Positions 8,813 to 18,256 of a stretch of 64,000 bases of DNA are shown one piece after another (the first letter of the stretch is position 1; every line of letters begins with the position of its first letter). Where the stretch lies: positions 1 to 64,000 of the forward strand of contig JAPLGM010000012.1 in the NCBI GenBank assembly GCA_026390165.1, read 5' to 3'. Both the position numbers and the translations under genes were made by a program. Origin of the DNA: Campylobacterales bacterium. Its GTDB lineage: Bacteria; Campylobacterota; Campylobacteria; Campylobacterales; Sulfurimonadaceae. Below the pieces are notes generated by a model, which searched no databases, was not told the DNA's origin, and saw nothing but the letters and a program-made list of their open reading frames with translations.

Positions 8813-10056
8813 TGCCGCCCTTGAACGGCATCCCCCATGGACCACATTGGTAAGAAAATACCCAATGCCAGCATAATAACCATCCCCGCGATCATAAAGA
8901 GCATGATAGGCTCAACGGCTTCAGAGAGTCCATCAATAATTGCGTCAAAGCGCATTTTATAGTATTCCATAACTTTTTGTATCATTGAATCAAGCTGTCC
9001 GCTGGCTTCTCCGGCAGAGACCATTTGAATAATCATATTTTCAAAGAGGGCGGTCTCTTTAAGCCCCGTATGCAGCGCTCCTCCCCGCTCAACAGTAGTA
9101 CGAACGGCAAGGAGCCTCTCTTGAAGAGGAAGATTATCAATCATGGCTGTTGAGGTATCCAGTGCCTCTGCTATAGGGATACCCGCACGTATCAGCTCGG
9201 AAAAAACGAGGGTAAACCGGCTAAGGGTTGAGTACATAATAACATTCTTGATGAGGTAGGTTTTGAGTAAAAATTGATGCCATCGGTAACGGAACTCTTT
9301 GTTGTGGTTGAGGGTATATTTGAAAACAAACAAAAAGAGTGCGATACCTGCCAAAACGTACAACCCGTAGGTGTTAAAAAGGTGCTCTAAAAAGAGGAGA
9401 ATTTTCGTGGGCATAGGGAGTTCTGCCCCGAGTTGTTCAAATATAGTTTTAAATTGTGGAACAACATACGAGATAAGAATAGTAAAGGCAACCGCCATAG
9501 CGATCATAACGTTTCGAGGATAGGCCATCGCTTTTTTAAATTTAATAATATTACGACGAATCTCTTCGAGCATATCGGCAAGCTTATGGAGTGCTTCGGC
9601 CATATTTCCTGTTTTTTCACCCAGTTCAATCATTGCCAGCGAGAGTGTTCCCAGCTCATAGCTAAACTTACTGGCTGATTTAGAAAGGCTATGCCCTGCA
9701 TTAATATCTTCTGCCATAGTTCCTAAAACAATTTGGAGTGTTTTATCTGTAGTGGCATCGGCTATCTCTTTGAGGGAATCGTGAATAGAGATCCCTGCAT
9801 TTGCCATAACGGCAAGTTGTCGTATGGCGGCAATAAGGGAGTCTTGTTTGAGATGTCGTTTTCGAATATTGGTTAAAAAATTATCTTTAAATCGTTTAAA
9901 TTGATCTTCGAGAGGGGGGGATGATTCTATTGCTTTTAAAATCATCCCTGTGTATTTTATCTTGGCAAGAGATTGTGCCTCTTTTTTGTGCTCAGCATAC
10001 AATCCATAATCGGTTTTTTTCCCTTTATTGAGTACGGTTACGATAAAGTATTTCAT
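8809..10056 (-). CDS. mshG: Inner-membrane platform protein, GspF/PilC/MshG type
   Basis: 415 residues with two T2SSF domains (roughly 75-200 and 275-400), each followed by hydrophobic spans (MIAMAVAFTILISYVV, YVLAGIALFLFVFKYTL and the C-terminal MLFMIAGMVIMLALGIFLPM). This is the cytoplasmic-membrane platform on which the assembly ATPase acts in type IV pili and type II secretion. It overlaps the upstream ATPase gene by 4 bp and is last in the operon. It corresponds to MshG in Vibrio and CtsF in Campylobacter by order and family. Unlike Vibrio msh loci, no pilin genes follow. Confidence 0.92.
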   Translation of the reverse strand: MKYFIVTVLNKGKKTDYGLYAEHKKEAQSLAKIKYTGMILKAIESSPPLEDQFKRFKDNFLTNIRKRHLKQDSLIAAIRQLAVMANAGISIHDSLKEIADATTDKTLQIVLGTMAEDINAGHSLSKSASKFSYELGTLSLAMIELGEKTGNMAEALHKLADMLEEIRRNIIKFKKAMAYPRNVMIAMAVAFTILISYVVPQFKTIFEQLGAELPMPTKILLFLEHLFNTYGLYVLAGIALFLFVFKYTLNHNKEFRYRWHQFLLKTYLIKNVIMYSTLSRFTLVFSELIRAGIPIAEALDTSTAMIDNLPLQERLLAVRTTVERGGALHTGLKETALFENMIIQMVSAGEASGQLDSMIQKVMEYYKMRFDAIIDGLSEAVEPIMLFMIAGMVIMLALGIFLPMWSMGDAVQGRH

Positions 10057-11789
10057 CCTTTTGCTACCCTTAATATTTCATCTATGGTTGTTACACCATG
10101 AACAGCTTTTGCCATCCCATTTTCAAACATCCCAATAAAACCATCCTCTTTAGCTTGTTTGGTTAATTCATCCTTGGAACCACCTCGTGCAATTAAGCTA
10201 GAGAGTTCTTCACCAATAGGCAAGACTTCACAAATCATCTCTCGCCCCATATAACCAGATCCATTGCACTCCTTGCAACCACTCCCCTCATAGAAGATGG
10301 TGTCGTGAGGAATAAACGCTTTGTACTCTTCTCGTAACATTGTCGGTATATCGACCTCGTGTTTACAAAATTTACAAATCCGTCGAACCAGCCGTTGCGC
10401 TTGAATGGCAACGAGTGCTCCACTGATAAGATAGGGCTCGATACCCATATCTACCATACGGGGAATGGCACTGATGGCATCATTCGTGTGAAGGGTGGAG
10501 ATGACCAAGTGACCTGTTAATGCAGCTTTAACCGCAATTTCAAGGGTCTCTTGATCACGAATTTCCCCAATCATGATTTTGTCAGGGTCTTGGCGGAGGA
10601 TGGATCGCAGCGCATCGGCAAACGAGAGTCCCACTTTTGGATTGACTTGTACTTGCTGAATCAAATTCATCCGATACTCAACGGGATCTTCGACGGTGAT
10701 AACTTTGTCCTCAACGTTTCGAAGCTCATTAAGTGCACCGTAAAGGGTTGTTGTTTTTCCACTCCCCGTTGGTCCCGTGACGAGAATAATCCCGAAAGGG
10801 GCTTGCAGTGATTTAATGAGTTTTTGGTAACTGATCGAATCCATCCCCGATTGTTCCAGCTTGACAAGGGCTTTGGTCTTATCCAAAATACGCATAACAA
10901 TCGATTCGCCATAAATAATAGGGAGGGTAGAGATACGAAAATCAAACTCAGCCTCCATCACGACAGCAGAAAAACGGCCATCTTGAGGTTTGCGACGCTC
11001 TGCAATATCGAGGTTCGCCAGAAGTTTAATACGTGAAGCAAGAGGGGGATAAATATCCCGATCAAAGATAAATACTTCCGTTAATTTACCGTCAATTCGC
11101 CCTCGAACCACACAGTTCTTTTCAGTTGGTTCGATATGAATATCACTGGCCCGAGCCTTGATACACGCTTTGAGAATAACGTCAATGAGCTGTAGAATAG
11201 AGGATGCCTCTTGCTGCTCTTCGATTGTTCCGATATTACGAAGTTCGCTGCGGATATTATTGACCAACTCTTTGACGCTGTCTTTGAGCTCAATTTTAAA
11301 GAGATAGGCTTGAATTTGCTTTTCGGTGGAAATGGCAATTTTGAGGGATTTACGTGGGAAGATACGCTGTAGTGCCTCTTGTGCTTCAATATTGAGGGGA
11401 TCAGAAAAAGCAATGGTCACATACATGTCATCTTGAAAAATAGGGAGTGCATTGTACCGTTTTAGCTGTGCTGTAGGGATTTTTTCGACAAGGCGATAGT
11501 CCATATCAATGGAATCTAAATCTATATAAGGGAGTTCAAGCACTTCAGCAAGATAGTGTAAAATGGAGCCTTCATCGAGAAAATGGTAGTTTTTAATAAT
11601 GGAAAGCTCATACGCCCCCAGTCGAATTTGCTCAACAACAAACCGCTTAACAAAATTGATGGAAATAGCTCCTATTTTTGTTAATGTCTCGAGAATAGTA
11701 TCATCTTGCACCCCACGTGAGGTTAGACGATCAACTTGTTGTTGAGTGATATGGCGTTTTTCTAATAAATCATGCGTAATGCGATCCAT
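10053..11789 (-). CDS. mshE: Pilus/secretion assembly ATPase, GspE/PilB/MshE type
   Basis: A hexameric traffic ATPase of 578 residues. The N-terminal third is an MshEN/GspE-N type regulatory region, which in MshE proteins can bind c-di-GMP. The catalytic core has Walker A GPTGSGKTTTLYGAL near 345, an Asp box, MIGEIRDQETLEIA (Walker B) and the His box ISTLHTND. A zinc tetracysteine CKFC...CKEC lies near 480-510. Everything needed for polymerisation is present. A PAS-GGDEF-EAL gene lies nearby in the window, but a functional link is only a guess. Equivalent of CtsE. Confidence 0.95.
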   Translation of the reverse strand: MDRITHDLLEKRHITQQQVDRLTSRGVQDDTILETLTKIGAISINFVKRFVVEQIRLGAYELSIIKNYHFLDEGSILHYLAEVLELPYIDLDSIDMDYRLVEKIPTAQLKRYNALPIFQDDMYVTIAFSDPLNIEAQEALQRIFPRKSLKIAISTEKQIQAYLFKIELKDSVKELVNNIRSELRNIGTIEEQQEASSILQLIDVILKACIKARASDIHIEPTEKNCVVRGRIDGKLTEVFIFDRDIYPPLASRIKLLANLDIAERRKPQDGRFSAVVMEAEFDFRISTLPIIYGESIVMRILDKTKALVKLEQSGMDSISYQKLIKSLQAPFGIILVTGPTGSGKTTTLYGALNELRNVEDKVITVEDPVEYRMNLIQQVQVNPKVGLSFADALRSILRQDPDKIMIGEIRDQETLEIAVKAALTGHLVISTLHTNDAISAIPRMVDMGIEPYLISGALVAIQAQRLVRRICKFCKHEVDIPTMLREEYKAFIPHDTIFYEGSGCKECNGSGYMGREMICEVLPIGEELSSLIARGGSKDELTKQAKEDGFIGMFENGMAKAVHGVTTIDEILRVAKG

Positions 11790-11804
11790 ATCGTCCCCCT
11801 TTTG

Positions 11805-12572
11805 TCATTTTTCATCCTCTTTTGTAAGATTATTAAGTAAGCTTTTAGCCCCTTCAGAATTAGATTGGGAAATATAAAGTTGAAGCGTTTTTTTGGCCTG
11901 CTCTGTTCTTCCAAGTTTCACCAACGATTTGGCAAAAATAAGCCAACTCTCTTCAAGTGTGTTATTAATTGCATTCGTTTTTAGAGCGTAATTGTACGCC
12001 TCACTATAGTTACCATTGTCATAGTGGTAACGGGCGATATAAAGTCCTAAATGAGGATTTGAGTTATTTTTAAAACGATCTTCAATCTCATGAATATCAA
12101 ATGTAGTTGAATTTTGTTTGATTGATATGGGTTTATTTTGACTATTAGGAGGGACGACTACGGGAGTCGAAAATGTTGCTGAAACAGCGACTAACGGCGT
12201 ATTTTTGGGTATAGATAATGGTACAGGTATATTTTCTTTGGGTGAGGGTAACGCTTTAGGTTTCCATGCTACCGATGTCTCAGCTGGAGTGGGACGAGCA
12301 ACAGCTATAGGGGCAGCGACAGCCCTAGGTTGTTGGAGTGTTGGAGGGGGCACTATTGCTATAACTTCCTCTGCTATGTCTGGTTTTGGAGTGATTTTTA
12401 CGAGAGGGATCTCCTGCTTGATTGGCGGCGGCGGTGTCACATCATTTTGATTGACACTGTACAAAAGAGTGATTAAACCAGCACCTATTCCGAGAATAGC
12501 AACGACATAAGGGATCAAGCGTTTGATTTTATATTTAATCCATCGTCGCTCAAGTAAGTGTATATCAATCAC
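11805..12572 (-). CDS. mshN: TPR-containing membrane-anchored pilus protein, MshN/CtsX position
   Basis: 255 residues: a short basic cytoplasmic start, one membrane span (about 20-40, LIPYVVAILGIGAGLITLLY), a long Pro/Ala/Val-rich periplasmic linker (about 50-140) and a C-terminal TPR-like region (YHYDNGNYSEAYNYALK, LVKLGRTEQAKKTL). The layout and place between the AAA ATPase and the E ATPase match MshN in Vibrio and CtsX in Campylobacter. It overlaps the upstream AAA gene by 8 bp. Exact role unknown; probably a bridge across the periplasm. Confidence 0.75.
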   Translation of the reverse strand: MIDIHLLERRWIKYKIKRLIPYVVAILGIGAGLITLLYSVNQNDVTPPPPIKQEIPLVKITPKPDIAEEVIAIVPPPTLQQPRAVAAPIAVARPTPAETSVAWKPKALPSPKENIPVPLSIPKNTPLVAVSATFSTPVVVPPNSQNKPISIKQNSTTFDIHEIEDRFKNNSNPHLGLYIARYHYDNGNYSEAYNYALKTNAINNTLEESWLIFAKSLVKLGRTEQAKKTLQLYISQSNSEGAKSLLNNLTKEDEK

Positions 12573-13374
12573 GAAGAAGTCCTGTCTGTATGCCAGCCAT
12601 CTCTATGTATTTGGGTTTAAGGGCATTGTACTTTATTTTTGAAGGGGTATTTTTTTCATACCACGTGTAGAGACTAAAAAGGGAGAAGAGCAACTTATTG
12701 GTTTCACGATAATTCCCTTTGGTGAGTTTACTGATAAGTTTGATATTCTTCTCATTAAACATATTAGCAACATCAAAACAGTTTGCTTTTAACAGTTTCT
12801 TTTGAATATAGATCTTAAGCTCTTCACAAGAGGCATTTTGAAGCTCAATGCTTTCCCAAATACGGGTTTGAAAATGTTCTTTGGCAATGATATCTTCATC
12901 CTCTGTTTTATGGAGGGTAATGACAAATTTTAACGCACGTGCATCTGAAATAAGACGAATTTTTTCCATCAAAAGGGCGCTATACAATTGTGCTTCATCT
13001 AGTAGGACAATAGGAGATTGTGGATAATTGACAGCTGTTGAGAGTTCTAAAAAATCAGTGAGGGTAATGGCCTCTCGGTTAACATAGCCATAAATCTTTT
13101 GGGCTAATACCCGCAAAAAATCCCCCTCATCAATAATAGGGATGTCGATCATAAAAACTTTTTGATGCTTTGAGAGATCATGATGAAGCTTGTGCAGTAA
13201 CATGCTTTTGCCCGTTCCCGGTTTTCCATACAGCAAAATCATTTTAAGGGGCTTTTGCACTGACGCTTTTAGATTCTGATACATATGCGATACGCTATCA
13301 ATTTGAACATAATCACGAGGATTGACAATATCCAAAAAAAGATCCCGTGGTTTGGAAAAAAGAGAATGATCCAT
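12565..13374 (-). CDS. mshM: AAA ATPase, ExeA/MshM/CtsP-like
   Basis: 269 residues with Walker A LLYGKPGTGKSMLL near 45 and Walker B PIVLLDEAQLYS near 120, followed by sensor-type helices. ExeA-like ATPases help place the secretin or pilus machine in the envelope. No membrane segment is obvious here. It sits between the secretin and the TPR protein, as mshM does and as ctsP does in C. jejuni. It begins only 3 bases after the secretin stop. Confidence 0.85.
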   Translation of the reverse strand: MDHSLFSKPRDLFLDIVNPRDYVQIDSVSHMYQNLKASVQKPLKMILLYGKPGTGKSMLLHKLHHDLSKHQKVFMIDIPIIDEGDFLRVLAQKIYGYVNREAITLTDFLELSTAVNYPQSPIVLLDEAQLYSALLMEKIRLISDARALKFVITLHKTEDEDIIAKEHFQTRIWESIELQNASCEELKIYIQKKLLKANCFDVANMFNEKNIKLISKLTKGNYRETNKLLFSLFSLYTWYEKNTPSKIKYNALKPKYIEMAGIQTGLLRD

Positions 13375-13377
13375 GGG

Positions 13378-15162
13378 TTACTTCGTATCCGCTTTGGTTG
13401 TTTTGATGTTTTCGAGATCTGTTTTTACTTGGTTAGATTGTTTAATTTGATCTTTTTGCATCGCTGGAGAAAGGCGACTGTACCCAAGATCAGAGAGACC
13501 AATATTGGAACCATCTTTTTTGACAATATGGGGTTCAATAATAATAACAAGCTCTTCCACTTTTTCGCTTAACCCCTCTTGTTTAAAGAGGTAACCTAGG
13601 ACGGGGATATCACCAAGCAATGGTACCTTGGTTGTTGTATTGGTCGATTTACGGTTAATTAATCCCCCTAATACGATACGACTTCCATCTTGAACGGAGA
13701 CAACCGAAGATATTTGGCGACGACTTAAATCGGGTGGCATGGTGCGTAAGGTATTGTCAGCGGAAAGGGTACTCGCGGTTTCGGAGACAGAAGGGTTTAT
13801 ACGCAATGTTATCATCCCATCTTTTGAAATCTCAGGGGTAATATCCAGCAAGACACCAGAGAAGACGGAACTGACGACTTCCGATGAGGATTGTGTTCCC
13901 GTTGCCCCCCCTGCCAGTGTTGAGGTGGTTAAGGTTTTATAAAAGAGTTCTGTCCCTGCGGTGATAAGGGCTGGCTGATTATTGAGGGTCATGATTTTAG
14001 GATTAGAGATGGCGTAAACATCCCCTTGGGTTTTTAAGAACATGAGAAGATTGTTGATACTGATACTGTTGCTCAGGGTGAAGAGTTTGGAAACGGCACT
14101 CACGGGTGCACGGACACCTGCTAGATCCACAAGCCCATAGGTTGGGGCAGCTGGCGTTCCCCCTGTTATCGCGGTTGTTTGAACTTTGTCCCCCTCGTAT
14201 GCCGTGTCAAATGTCCCCCCTGTAACATTGGTTCGATCTGCTGAGTTAAATCCTACCTTGAAGTTTTGGAGGCTATAGATTTGTGACCAGTCTATACCGG
14301 TAGTTGAACCATCGGTAAATACGACACTGTACATTTTCACATCGATCATCACTTGCGTTTGCATTTTTTTCTCTAAATCGTCAATGTAGGTATCAAGGCG
14401 TTTAATTTGCTTCCCTGTTCCCGTTACCGTAATCAATCCCGCACTTTTATTGATAAAAATATTATGCCGATCTTCCTCTTCTCCTGTGCTATCTTTTGAA
14501 TCTGGAGTGAGGGTTGATTTAGATTGTTTATATTGGTCTTCCGGACGACTGAGGATACTTCTCACCTCTTGCTCTAGGGTATCCCAAAATTTCACTTGAT
14601 CGAGTGTCGAGATATTAGTTCCTGACTCGGAAGAGGCTCCACTATTTGCTTTTGAAGCACCTCCAGCAAGAGATGCGACTCCCACTGGCGCGGCTACCGC
14701 AGGTGTGCTACTCCCTACTGAGGATGAACCAGCCATAGCCCCCGAGTTAGAACTCAAGCGAATATTGGTTGTCCCTTTTCCGATACGCTCGGTCGTAATA
14801 TAGTCAATATTATACGTTTTTGTTGTGAGATAAGAGATTTTTAAAACATTATTTTGCAAGGTATATTGCAAATCATTTTCTTTGATAATTAAGTCCAGAA
14901 CCTCATTAATCGTCAAATTTTTCAGGTACGTTTTATTCATCTTCTTTTTAAGGATATTTTCGGCTTCCGTATCTCCTACGATGACACTCATGCCACACTC
15001 ATCGCTTATTTGATCGACAAATTCACCAACGGTTGTCCCCTTGATAGAGGAGATATTGAACAGTTCATAGGTGCAATCTGCATTAAGAGAGGTTGCGAGT
15101 AAAGCTGCCGTGGCTACCGAGAGTAAAAATGCGCGCGTATAGGGGTTAAATACTGATCTCAT
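13378..15162 (-). CDS. mshL: Outer-membrane secretin, MshL/CtsD-like
   Basis: 594 residues with a signal peptide (AFLLSVATAALLATSLNA), an STN-like N domain (IKGTTVGEFVDQISDECGMSVIVG), a Ser/Gly/Ala-rich low-complexity stretch near 135-185, an N1/KH-like domain (ITVTGTGKQIKRLDTYIDDLEKK) and the C-terminal secretin barrel signature VPLLGDIPVLGYLFKQE near 525. It forms the gated ring through which a pilus or pseudopilus, or incoming DNA, would pass. The best-conserved gene of the operon and the anchor for its identification. Confidence 0.93.
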   Translation of the reverse strand: MRSVFNPYTRAFLLSVATAALLATSLNADCTYELFNISSIKGTTVGEFVDQISDECGMSVIVGDTEAENILKKKMNKTYLKNLTINEVLDLIIKENDLQYTLQNNVLKISYLTTKTYNIDYITTERIGKGTTNIRLSSNSGAMAGSSSVGSSTPAVAAPVGVASLAGGASKANSGASSESGTNISTLDQVKFWDTLEQEVRSILSRPEDQYKQSKSTLTPDSKDSTGEEEDRHNIFINKSAGLITVTGTGKQIKRLDTYIDDLEKKMQTQVMIDVKMYSVVFTDGSTTGIDWSQIYSLQNFKVGFNSADRTNVTGGTFDTAYEGDKVQTTAITGGTPAAPTYGLVDLAGVRAPVSAVSKLFTLSNSISINNLLMFLKTQGDVYAISNPKIMTLNNQPALITAGTELFYKTLTTSTLAGGATGTQSSSEVVSSVFSGVLLDITPEISKDGMITLRINPSVSETASTLSADNTLRTMPPDLSRRQISSVVSVQDGSRIVLGGLINRKSTNTTTKVPLLGDIPVLGYLFKQEGLSEKVEELVIIIEPHIVKKDGSNIGLSDLGYSRLSPAMQKDQIKQSNQVKTDLENIKTTKADTK

Positions 15163-15171
15163 GTTGCTTTC

Positions 15172-15717
15172 CTATTTTGTATTTATTTGGATATTGCTGT
15201 TTGTTTTATTGAGGAATAAAATCAGAGGTTGCCCTTTTGACCCCTGTAATAAAATTGAGTTTTGTTTTATCTCTACTAGCGTATACATTCGTACGGTGTC
15301 GTTGATCTTGTACCATTTTCCATTAACAAGCGCGGATCTATTCATCAGGGCCTGCAAACGTAACGGTTCTTCTACAATTTTTACAACACTAGGGATGACA
15401 GATAAGGGGCCAAGTTTTGGTGGAGCCAAAAGAGTTGTTTTCGGAGCATTGAGCAAGGGTGGTGGGACACTTGGCGTACGTACGGCAACGGTATGTTTGA
15501 TTGGGTCAATCAGAGAATTAATAAAAGCAGGTGAAACCCCTACTCGCTGAGGTTTGATCGCTTGAATTTGTTCATCGACCCATGCCAGTTCTTTATCACT
15601 TTTGGGTGTAACGACAGTAATAGTACCTATGGCTGGAATCACCATGGGAGTATTGATACTGTTAGCCGCTTGAAGAACTGCACAAAAAAGAAAGGAGGTA
15701 AGTGCAAGTATTTTCAT
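15172..15717 (-). CDS. mshK: Secretin-associated periplasmic protein, MshK/CtsR position
   Basis: 181 residues with a signal peptide (MKILALTSFLFCAVLQAANS), a Pro-rich middle (about 100-130) and a small beta domain ending in RSALVNGKWYKINDTVRMYTLVEIKQNSILLQ, the pattern of MshK/PilP-like secretin partners. The ATG at 15717 overlaps the upstream PilO-like stop by 4 bp; the longer frame would start six codons earlier without a signal peptide. It lies immediately upstream of the secretin, as MshK and CtsR do. Confidence 0.7.
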   Translation of the reverse strand: MKILALTSFLFCAVLQAANSINTPMVIPAIGTITVVTPKSDKELAWVDEQIQAIKPQRVGVSPAFINSLIDPIKHTVAVRTPSVPPPLLNAPKTTLLAPPKLGPLSVIPSVVKIVEEPLRLQALMNRSALVNGKWYKINDTVRMYTLVEIKQNSILLQGSKGQPLILFLNKTNSNIQINTK

Positions 15718-16352
15718 TGTCGTACAATCCCCCATACTGAAATCTTAAGATCACTTTTCAGTTTTGTATCTGCGAACATATTGATAGTGTGAAGATCAAT
15801 AACAAGATCGCTTTGTTCGAGTGCATTGATAAACTTGAGGGTATTTTTAAAATCGCCATCCGATGAGAGTGCAATATCCAATACATGTCCAAAGGAATTA
15901 TTATTATCGGCACTGGGTGCATTACCAAATTGGTTCAATTTCACATTATAAGCCCGTGCATAGTTAGAGATGGAGGCTAAACAAGCTCCTCGGATAGATT
16001 CGTCATAATAAAGATAGGAGACTTGTTCCAATTGATTTTTGATATAGGTGTTATAGCCAATATAGTTCTGGTGCTCCAATTCAATCTTTTTGGTCTCTTC
16101 TTCGATTTGCGTTATCTTCTCAGGGGGATTAGCCTCTAAGTACTGCTTGTCATTATTGAGGGCAGTATCCATGGCAACGGCTTTTTCGTGAGATACCTTG
16201 AAATCAGATTCTGCTCCTTCCCATAGAAGCAAATAAGAAAAGACAAATAACCCTGCAAAGATCATCCCAAAGAGCATATTTTTGTCACGGTCACTTTTTA
16301 GTGCAAGAGATTGATCCATGGCATAGAGGTAATTTTCACCATTAAATTTCAT
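15714..16352 (-). CDS. mshJ: PilO/MshJ-like pilus assembly protein
   Basis: 212 residues: a short cytoplasmic head, one membrane span (about 29-47, LFGMIFAGLFVFSYLLLW), a coiled coil (about 85-115) and a C-terminal ferredoxin-like fold (VLDIALSSDGDFKNTLKFINALEQS), the PilO/GspM plan. It aligns the inner-membrane ring with the secretin. Start overlaps the previous gene by 4 bp. The name rests on topology and order rather than on strong motifs. Confidence 0.7.
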   Translation of the reverse strand: MKFNGENYLYAMDQSLALKSDRDKNMLFGMIFAGLFVFSYLLLWEGAESDFKVSHEKAVAMDTALNNDKQYLEANPPEKITQIEEETKKIELEHQNYIGYNTYIKNQLEQVSYLYYDESIRGACLASISNYARAYNVKLNQFGNAPSADNNNSFGHVLDIALSSDGDFKNTLKFINALEQSDLVIDLHTINMFADTKLKSDLKISVWGIVRQ

Positions 16353-18040
16353 TTAAGTACCGCCTTGAGTTCACTAAGGTATGAGGAACTGTTGCTATCG
16401 TAGCTAACCAAATGCAAAGAAAAATTGTATTTATCATTTTTAGTGGTTGTCAAATTCTTTAACAACTCCGTAATGGACTGTATTTTTGGAGCACTTAAAA
16501 TGAAAGTAAACGCTTTGGGAAAGAGATTCCCCTCTTTGGCATAGTAATCAAGTTTTTTAAGATCAGCATACGATTGATTAAAGTCCTCTTTCCCGATTGG
16601 CACAAGAGCATTCGTTGAGTGTTCAGTATCATTAAACGGTCCGTGATATTGTTTCAGGGAGCTGTTTTCATCTGTTGATGTAAGATTGTCCTCTCGATAA
16701 GAGAGCGATATCAGCTTAACACCATACTGATTGAAACTATGGGTGAAATCCGCAAGAATTTTTGCCTTCATCGGATAATTCTCTTTTTTATCGTGAATTT
16801 GAATGAGGCTCTCTTGTTTTTGTTTGTAAGCTGTTGTTTGCTCATCCAAAAGGGCTTGCGCGGCATTTTTATTCGCAAGCTTCAAATTAACGGTTGCTTC
16901 ACGTGTTGTTTTTTCAATATGAACATGCTCATACTCTTGGTTCATGAGTTCGTAGTGAAACGCTTCAATATAGGAGAGAGCCCAATACGTCCCAGGATAG
17001 AGAAGTGCTACGACCAACGCTGCGACTGTAACAAGGATCAACTTTCCGCTATCACGTTTAGCGAAAGGTGGGGGCCTGTGAAAGAGGGTGAAATTAGACT
17101 CATAACGCTCATCGGACTCAAGTCGTGCATATAGATGCATCAGTTGATGAATCTGATCAATATTTTCCCCATTCGTTTTGAAGCCATAATCGAAATCGAA
17201 AGGTTGTGATTTAAGTCCTAGATAGGTTTGAGCGTATTCCTCTAATCCGGCAATGAATCCACTGGATGCTCCAATGTAAATTGTCTCAAATTGTTTGATT
17301 TCGAAAGCACGCTTGGTGTAGGTGATAACATCACTAATATGAAGAAAAATTTCCCCAAAAAGCTTAAGAAGAGCTCTTTGATACTCGGGATTACTGGAAT
17401 GAAGCCCCTGAGAGGTAAGCGTTGTTTTGAAAGTATTAAATTCTACTGGTTCGCCTAAGAGTTCACAAAAACGTTCGTGTATTTGTTTAAGTGAGTATTT
17501 AAGCGATTTCGTATAAATAAATTCTTGTTCATTGTAAACCGTAAAAAAAGCATCATTTTCTTGAAAATAAATAAATCCGTGAGCATTGCTAGAAGGAATT
17601 ATCTCTTTGCTGTAGAGAGACTTAAGTAACAAAGGGATAGGGATAATGTGATCAATATATTTGATGGATTCAATGACGGAAGTAAATTCTTGTTCCAGCG
17701 TGAGGGGATCAACGACAAAAACATGAAAAAATCGCTCACTTTCACTCACATGGTTGACTGCTTCTATGTATTGGATCGTATAGTCAACTGCCATATCAAG
17801 GGCAAGTTCTTCGTATACTTTATTTTCTAATGCGTCATGAATATCATCATCGGGTACATTTTTACTAATACCAATAAGGGCAGAGATAAATCCCTTGGTA
17901 TTTAAAAAAGAGATTGCATACTGCTCTTTTGAAAATGAGGGAGAATCAATAGATGCGAGACTATTCAACGAACTCACATAAAAGTTCTTCTGATAGGGAT
18001 CGGCGGATATGATGGTTGAAAATGTAAATTGTTTGCTCAT
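16349..18040 (-). CDS. mshI: PilM/PilN fusion-like pilus assembly protein, MshI position
   Basis: 563 residues. The first about 320 look like a cytoplasmic actin-like PilM/GspL domain (QFTFSTIISAD..., later YIGASSGFIAGLEEY). A single membrane span follows (about 335-355, LILVTVAALVVALLYPGTYWALSY), then a coiled coil and a periplasmic PilN-like domain (FTFILSAPKIQSITELLKNL). First gene of the eight-gene operon; ATG at 18040. The approximately 215-bp gap upstream should hold the operon promoter, but no clear -10 stands out. Confidence 0.7.
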   Translation of the reverse strand: MSKQFTFSTIISADPYQKNFYVSSLNSLASIDSPSFSKEQYAISFLNTKGFISALIGISKNVPDDDIHDALENKVYEELALDMAVDYTIQYIEAVNHVSESERFFHVFVVDPLTLEQEFTSVIESIKYIDHIIPIPLLLKSLYSKEIIPSSNAHGFIYFQENDAFFTVYNEQEFIYTKSLKYSLKQIHERFCELLGEPVEFNTFKTTLTSQGLHSSNPEYQRALLKLFGEIFLHISDVITYTKRAFEIKQFETIYIGASSGFIAGLEEYAQTYLGLKSQPFDFDYGFKTNGENIDQIHQLMHLYARLESDERYESNFTLFHRPPPFAKRDSGKLILVTVAALVVALLYPGTYWALSYIEAFHYELMNQEYEHVHIEKTTREATVNLKLANKNAAQALLDEQTTAYKQKQESLIQIHDKKENYPMKAKILADFTHSFNQYGVKLISLSYREDNLTSTDENSSLKQYHGPFNDTEHSTNALVPIGKEDFNQSYADLKKLDYYAKEGNLFPKAFTFILSAPKIQSITELLKNLTTTKNDKYNFSLHLVSYDSNSSSYLSELKAVLK

Positions 18041-18210
18041 CCTGTGTCCTAATAGTTAATGTGTGAGAATCATCCCATAAAATTGGATATCCTTCTAAAA
18101 ATCCAACTTTTTGATCAATTATGACCCAAAATCGACACATAGAAATTTTTTTGTAACATAAAGAGATTATTTTTTTGATTGTAACAAAATGACACTTAAA
18201 CAATTTCTTT

Positions 18211-18236
18211 TATCCCCAAAAACTCAGGGGATATTG
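18211..18236. terminator. Hairpin between the pilus operon and era
   Basis: ATCCCC and GGGGAT pair around about 9 bases (AAAAACTCA on the plus strand), lying just past the era stop codon as read on the minus strand. The U tract is poor, so it may be a weak terminator or a transcript-stabilising stem. Confidence 0.35.
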
Positions 18237-18256
18237 GAATTCAGGAGAGTTCTTGA

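Noticed and set aside
17961-18203. 80-codon minus-strand frame at the front of the pilus operon
   Set aside because: It needs a TTG start without a ribosome site, overlaps the well-supported MshI-like gene by 80 bp in another frame, and its sequence has no recognisable character.
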